Assembly: GCF_030929495.1 (NCBI RefSeq)
Contig: NZ_JAVFWN010000007.1
Coordinates: 231,770 to 295,769 of the forward strand
Origin: Nocardioides sp. LHD-245
GTDB taxonomy: Bacteria; Actinomycetota; Actinomycetes; Propionibacteriales; Nocardioidaceae
DNA length: 64,000 nt
Direction: 5' to 3'
In this document: positions 60,886 through 64,000 of the stretch, piece by piece
Position numbering within the stretch: position 1 is the stretch's first letter
Layout of the letters: every line of letters starts with the position of its first letter
The notes under the pieces: generated by a model
Told to the model about the DNA's origin: nothing
Database searches by the model: none
What the model saw: the letters and a program-made list of their open reading frames with translations, nothing else
Made by a program: the position numbers and the translations under genes

Positions 60886-61704
60886 ATGTGCGGCCGCTAC
60901 GCCTCCAGCCGGAGCCCGGAGGACCTCGCGGAGGAGTTCGAGGTCCTCGACGCGCGTCTCGAGCGGACGATCGCGCCGTCGTGGAACGTCGCGCCGACCG
61001 ACGAGGTCTACGCCGTCGTCGAGCGCGCGTCCCGGCGTGACGACCAGCCGTCCGGGGAGCCGGTCCGCCAGCTGCGCGCGCTGCGGTGGGGGCTGGTCCC
61101 GTCGTGGGCGAAGGAGGCGAGCGTCGGCAGCCGGATGATCAACGCCCGGATGGAGACGGTGGCCGAGAAGCCCGCCTTCCGCCGCGCGTTCGCCGCCCGG
61201 CGCTGCATCGTCCCCGCCGACGGCTACTTCGAGTGGTACGAGACCGGGCAGCGCTCGGCCAAGGGGAAGCCGCGCAAGCAGCCCTTCTTCATCACCTCCG
61301 GCGACGGCACCAGCCTGGCGATGGCGGGCCTCTACGAGATCTGGCGCGATCCCACGAAGCCCGAGGACGCCGACGACCGGTTCCGCTGGACCTGCACGAT
61401 CCTCACCACCGAGGCCACCGATGACCTCGGCCGCATCCACGACCGGATGCCCCTACTCGTCGAGCCCGAGCGGCGCCACGAATGGCTCGACCCGCGCACG
61501 CCCGCGGCCGACCTGCCCGGCCTGCTACGGGAGCTGCGGCCCGCGCAGCAGACCGGCCTGACGGCGTACCCGGTCTCGACGGCGGTGGGCAACGTCGCCA
61601 ACAACGGTCCCGAGCTGGTCGAGCCGATCCCGTTCGATGACACGGGCGACGACATGGACGACGACACGGGCGACGAGCACGACGGACAGGGGACCCTCCT
61701 GTGA
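60886..61704 (+). CDS. SOS response-associated peptidase (HMCES/YedK-type SRAP protein)
   Basis: A 272-aa protein that begins MCGRYASS. Cys2 becomes the N-terminal residue and forms a thiazolidine bond with abasic sites in single-stranded DNA. Other SRAP residues are in WNVAPT, PADGYFEWYE and GRIHDRMP (active-site His). It protects abasic sites from strand breakage. ATG 60886 is required so that Cys is residue 2, and a TAGATT -10 box 7 nt upstream agrees. An acidic tail (DDTGDDMDDDTGDEHD) is extra. It overlaps the hydrolase gene by 4 nt. A SRAP gene is also found near aroA and sigH in Mycobacterium. Confidence 0.95.
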   Translation: MCGRYASSRSPEDLAEEFEVLDARLERTIAPSWNVAPTDEVYAVVERASRRDDQPSGEPVRQLRALRWGLVPSWAKEASVGSRMINARMETVAEKPAFRRAFAARRCIVPADGYFEWYETGQRSAKGKPRKQPFFITSGDGTSLAMAGLYEIWRDPTKPEDADDRFRWTCTILTTEATDDLGRIHDRMPLLVEPERRHEWLDPRTPAADLPGLLRELRPAQQTGLTAYPVSTAVGNVANNGPELVEPIPFDDTGDDMDDDTGDEHDGQGTLL

Positions 61705-62360
61705 GCGACGAGCGCACCGTCGAGACGACGTACGGCGAGGGCCGACTCGTGGTGCGAAGGGCCCGCAGGCCGCAGGCCACCCTGCTCGTCAGCCACGGCG
61801 CCGGGGGCGGCATCGACGCCCGCGACCTCGAGGCGCTCGCCGCGCAGCTGCCGGGACAGGGGATCACCGTGGCCCGGTTCGAGCAGCCGTGGCACCGGGC
61901 CGGTCGCAAGGTCGCCAGTTCGCCGGCGACGCTCGACGTCGGCCTGCGCGCCGCCGCCGCTGCGCTGCGCATCCGCACGCCCCTGGTCGTCGGCGGCCGC
62001 TCTGCCGGCGCCCGCTCGGCCTGCCGCACCGCGGACGAGCTGGGCGCGGCTGGCTGCCTCGCGCTGTCCTTCCCGCTGCACCCGCCGGGCCGGCCGGAGC
62101 GCTCCCGCCTCGACGAGCTGGCCGGCGCCGGCGTCCCGACCCTGATCGTGCAGGGGGAGCGGGACCCGTTCGGCCGGCCCGAGGAGTTCCCCGACCCGCT
62201 GCCGGGGCGCACCGACCTGGCCGTCGTCCCGGGGGCCGACCACGGCCTCGCGGTGCCCAAGCGTGGCCCGCTCACCGAGGACGAGGCGATGGGCGTCGTC
62301 GTGGAGGCGACCCTGGAGTGGATCGTGCGCGAGGTCGTGGGGAATGCCGCTCGGCCCTGA
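61701..62360 (+). CDS. alpha/beta hydrolase, TEX30/KANSL3-like family
   Basis: A 219-aa protein. The oxyanion region is LLVSHGAGGG (about residues 28-37), the nucleophile elbow GGRSAGARS (Ser near 98), the acid region GERDPFG, and the His GADHGL near 193. It would hydrolyse an ester or similar bond; substrate is unknown. GTG start overlaps the SRAP stop. A SigR-type promoter for the next gene overlaps its last codons. Confidence 0.88.
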   Translation: MSDERTVETTYGEGRLVVRRARRPQATLLVSHGAGGGIDARDLEALAAQLPGQGITVARFEQPWHRAGRKVASSPATLDVGLRAAAAALRIRTPLVVGGRSAGARSACRTADELGAAGCLALSFPLHPPGRPERSRLDELAGAGVPTLIVQGERDPFGRPEEFPDPLPGRTDLAVVPGADHGLAVPKRGPLTEDEAMGVVVEATLEWIVREVVGNAARP

Positions 62361-62366
62361 GGCGTT
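62340..62366 (+). promoter_or_regulatory. SigR-type promoter (sigR p2)
   Basis: GGGAAT at 62340-62345 and GTT at 62364-62366 give GGAAT-N18-GTT, the SigR consensus of Streptomyces. It lies at the 3' end of the hydrolase gene and about 225-250 nt upstream of sigR. Transcription would start near 62372-62376, at an in-frame ATG. This fits autoregulation of sigR under thiol-oxidising stress. Confidence 0.7.
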
Positions 62367-62386
62367 CTGGCTTCCATGATCGCGAC

Positions 62387-62548
62387 AGGGGACGACTCGT
62401 CGGCGGAGGCCGTAGCGAGCGACGTCGGGGGCCGATCTGGCCAGGCGTCGGCGCGCCGGCATGCTGGTCCGCACGTCAAGCGTCGGCAACGCAGCCAGAT
62501 CGGAGCCCCGGCGCCGCGTAGTAGGCGGCCGTCGGCGAGTCGTCCCCT
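62387..62548. repeat. nested long inverted repeats upstream of sigR
   Basis: The outer arms AGGGGACGACTCG (62387-62399) and CGAGTCGTCCCCT (62536-62548) pair over 13 bp. The inner arms CCGATCTGG (62432-62440) and CCAGATCGG (62495-62503) pair over 9 bp, with flanking GGGG/CCCC. In the message from the SigR-type promoter this would form a large stem in the 5' region. Confidence 0.6.
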
Positions 62549-62574
62549 GGAGCGCCCCCGGACCGGGAGCACCG

Positions 62575-62580
62575 TAGTCT
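62575..62580 (+). promoter_or_regulatory. proximal promoter of sigR (p1)
   Basis: TAGTCT ends 8 nt before ATG 62589 and would give an almost leaderless message. With the SigR-type promoter upstream it makes a two-promoter pattern like that of Streptomyces sigR. Confidence 0.5.
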
Positions 62581-62588
62581 GGGACGCG

Positions 62589-63248
62589 ATGACCGAGACT
62601 TCCGATCTTTCGTCCCTCGACGCGGCCACCTCCCCCGAGGAGCTGGTCGACGTCGCGTCGGAGACCCCCGAGGAGCGGGCCGCGCGGTTCGAGCGCGACG
62701 CCCTGCCCTTCCTCGACCAGCTCTACGGCGCCGCGATGAGGATGACCCGCAACCCGGCCGACGCCGAGGACCTCGTCCAGGAGACCTTCGCCAAGGCGTT
62801 CTCCGCGTTCCACCAGTTCCGGCCCGGGACCAACCTCAAGGCCTGGTTGTACCGCATCCTGACCAACACCTTCATCAACTCCTACCGCAAGAAGCAGCGC
62901 CAGCCGCAGCAGGCGCTCGCCGGCGACACGGGGGATGTCGAGGACTGGCAGCTGGCCCGGGCCGAGTCTCACACGTCGAGTGGCCTGAAGTCGGCCGAGA
63001 TGGAGGCGCTCGAGCACCTCCCCGACAGCCAGGTGAAGGACGCCCTGCAGCGTCTCCCCGAGGAGTTCCGTCTCGCGGTCTACCTCGCCGATGTCGAAGG
63101 CTTCGCCTACAAGGAGATCGCCGAGATCATGGACACCCCGATCGGGACCGTGATGTCCCGCCTCCACCGCGGTCGGCGCCAGCTGCGCGACATGCTCTCC
63201 GATTACGTCCGCACCGGCGGCGACGCCCCGCTCGAGGGAGGCAAGTGA
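62589..63248 (+). CDS. sigR: ECF sigma factor SigR/SigH (thiol-oxidative stress)
   Basis: A 219-aa sigma factor. Region 2 has [21 protein letters not shown] and [20 protein letters not shown]. Region 4 has [20 protein letters not shown] and [19 protein letters not shown]. These stretches are close to Streptomyces SigR and mycobacterial SigH. It switches on thioredoxin and related genes under disulfide stress and is held by RsrA, encoded next. ATG 62589 fits the family start, but ATG 62376 in the same frame would add 71 residues, like the long SigR form of Streptomyces. Confidence 0.93.
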   Translation: MTETSDLSSLDAATSPEELVDVASETPEERAARFERDALPFLDQLYGAAMRMTRNPADAEDLVQETFAKAFSAFHQFRPGTNLKAWLYRILTNTFINSYRKKQRQPQQALAGDTGDVEDWQLARAESHTSSGLKSAEMEALEHLPDSQVKDALQRLPEEFRLAVYLADVEGFAYKEIAEIMDTPIGTVMSRLHRGRRQLRDMLSDYVRTGGDAPLEGGK

Positions 63249-63553
63249 TGACCGACCACCTCGACAGCGCCGGCCACGAGCACATCCACGTGTCCGACGA
63301 CCCCAGCAACGCGGAGTGTGCCGACTTCCTCGAGCGGATCGTGCGGCTGATCGACAACGAGCTCGAGGCCGGCGACTGCGCCGTGGTCCGGGCCCACATC
63401 GATTCCTGCAGCCCCTGTCTGGAGCGCTACGACCTCCAGCGCACGGTCAAGGCCGTCGTCGCCCGCTCCTGCGGCGAGACCGCCCCCACCGAGCTGCGCG
63501 AGCGGGTCCGGATCCAGATCCAGCAGATCCAGGTCCGGATCACGGAGGGCTGA
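63248..63553 (+). CDS. rsrA: zinc-binding anti-sigma factor RsrA
   Basis: A 101-aa ZAS-type anti-sigma factor. Its Cys/His pattern is C24, C44, H50, C54, C57 and C75, which equals that of Streptomyces coelicolor RsrA (C11, C31, H37, C41, C44, C62) with a constant shift of 13. H50, C54 and C57 form HxxxCxxC and with C24 hold zinc. Oxidation to a disulfide frees SigR. ATG 63248 shares one base with the sigR stop; GTG 63245 is an alternative that adds one residue. Confidence 0.93.
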   Translation: MTDHLDSAGHEHIHVSDDPSNAECADFLERIVRLIDNELEAGDCAVVRAHIDSCSPCLERYDLQRTVKAVVARSCGETAPTELRERVRIQIQQIQVRITEG

Positions 63554-63577
63554 GCGGCTCCCGAGCCCCGGAGACGA

Positions 63578-63610
63578 CGAACCCCCCGGACCGCAGGGTC
63601 GGGGGGTTCG
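63578..63610. terminator. terminator between rsrA and bL37 genes
   Basis: CGAACCCCCC (63578-63587) pairs with GGGGGGTTCG (63601-63610), and the stem continues inward with GACC/GGTC past one bulged G. It lies 25 nt after rsrA and 22 nt after the bL37 stop, so it serves both convergent genes. Confidence 0.85.
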
Positions 63611-63631
63611 GCGAATGCTGGGCCGGTGGGC

Positions 63632-63706
63632 TCAGCTGTTGGGGCGCTTGCCGTGGTTCGCGCCCTTCTTGCGGCGCGCGCGCCGCTTGCGGCCGGTCTT
63701 GCCCAT
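63632..63706 (-). CDS. 50S ribosomal protein bL37 (24 aa)
   Basis: A 24-residue, strongly basic protein that starts MGKTGRKRRARRKKG and ends ANHGKRPNS. It closely resembles mycobacterial bL37, a ribosomal protein of the large subunit that ends in NHGKRPNA, and belongs to the AURKAIP1/COX24 family. A perfect Shine-Dalgarno AGGAGG lies 4 nt before the ATG (minus strand, 63711-63716). The gene is convergent with rsrA, and both share the terminator at 63578-63610. It is short enough to be missed by many gene finders. Confidence 0.9.
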   Translation of the reverse strand: MGKTGRKRRARRKKGANHGKRPNS

Positions 63707-63785
63707 GGTTCCTCCTGAAGTCGTGAATCGAGCCATTCTCTCAGCCCCGGCACTCAGCCGGAAATCCGGGCGGCGCACCCGTCGC

Positions 63786-64000
63786 TCAGGCCGCCGGCGG
63801 TTCCGGTAGTCGGCGCAGCACCTCGATCAGGGTGTCCTTGATGTCGGCGAGTTCGGTGGTGTGGCTGTCGACGGTGGTTTTGATGTCGGCGAGTTCGGTG
63901 GTGTGGCTGTCGACGGTGGTCTTGATGTCGGCGAGTTCGGTGGTGTGGCTGTCGACGGTGGTCTTGATGTCGGCGAGTTCGGTGGTGTGGCTGTCGACCG
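63786..64000 (-). CDS. coiled-coil repeat protein, C-terminal part (5' end outside window)
   Basis: The minus-strand frame stays open from the window edge to the TGA at 63786-63788. It encodes repeated 14-residue units VDSHTTELADIKTT, each two heptads with hydrophobic residues at coiled-coil positions, and ends LIEVLRRLPEPPAA. The unit repeats almost exactly at DNA level (42 bp). I do not recognise the family; it is probably a rod-like or oligomerising protein. Only the last 71 codons are visible. Confidence 0.75.
   Translation of the reverse strand, partial: VDSHTTELADIKTTVDSHTTELADIKTTVDSHTTELADIKTTVDSHTTELADIKDTLIEVLRRLPEPPAA
63841..64000 (-). repeat. 42-bp tandem repeats within coiled-coil gene
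   Basis: Unit starts lie at 63841, 63883, 63925 and 63967. The first three are complete and differ at one base (GGTTTTG against GGTCTTG); the fourth runs to the window edge and differs near its end. The array probably continues beyond the window. Confidence 0.9.

Noticed and set aside
63841..64000. CRISPR-like array of regular repeats
   Set aside because: There are no unique spacers; the 42-bp units are contiguous and form an in-frame 14-residue protein repeat.

Overview
The window is very GC-rich, densely coded DNA from an actinobacterium, most likely Nocardioides or a close relative of the Nocardioidaceae. Supporting signs are the mce lipid-import operon, the sigR/rsrA - SRAP - aroA - rsgA neighbourhood also known from Mycobacterium and Streptomyces, a 24-residue ribosomal protein bL37, GTG/TTG starts, many 4-nt stop/start overlaps, and many TANNNT -10 boxes lying 6-8 nt before start codons (leaderless transcripts). 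No rRNA, tRNA, prophage, insertion sequence or CRISPR array was seen, and no stretch over 300 bases lacks a gene.

Layout. 1-9057: the 3' part of an mce operon (one partial and four complete MCE proteins) that continues without a gap into an RND/MMPL transporter, a parvulin-type foldase and a small membrane protein. 9065-15273: FAD oxidoreductase, PucR regulator, acyl-CoA ligase and DUF3556 membrane protein. 15501-18106: HNH-repeat protein, serpin-like protein, flavodoxin-type protein, DUF1304 protein. 18161-21240: osmoprotectant ABC importer. 21384-27842: SRPBCC and SnoaL-like proteins, FadH, PadR, SDR, HxlR-SCP2 and acyl-CoA dehydrogenase, with a KstR-type operator between SDR and HxlR. 28062-31880: SNF2 helicase with a structured leader, then an ECF41 sigma factor with its oxidoreductase partner under a textbook ECF41 promoter. 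31980-37251: membrane protein, TetR/MFS pair with tandem operators, DUF445, S4 and FKBP proteins. 37395-51841: a seven-gene cluster of PP2C phosphatase, FHA protein, Ser/Thr kinase, a 2046-aa Ig/FN3 surface protein, MoxR ATPase, DUF58 protein and a transglutaminase-fold membrane protein that has lost its catalytic Cys and His. 51947-57856: CBS protein, hisN, DUF2231 protein, then a TetR-controlled crotonase/ligase/SDR operon. 57999-63706: rsgA, aroA, DoxX-like protein, SRAP, hydrolase, sigR, rsrA, bL37. 63786-64000: the end of a coiled-coil protein built from exact 42-bp repeats.

How it fits together. The mce operon, the acyl-CoA ligases, FadH, acyl-CoA dehydrogenase, crotonase and SDRs point to uptake and beta-oxidation-type breakdown of lipids or sterol-like compounds. 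The KstR-like site and the regulator carrying a sterol-carrier-like domain agree with this. The kinase/phosphatase/FHA/MoxR/DUF58/pseudo-transglutaminase/giant-adhesin cluster looks like one phospho-controlled cell-surface system and is the best candidate for undescribed biology. The sigR region carries two promoters like those of Streptomyces sigR, one of them SigR-type, together with an in-frame upstream ATG that could make a longer SigR form.
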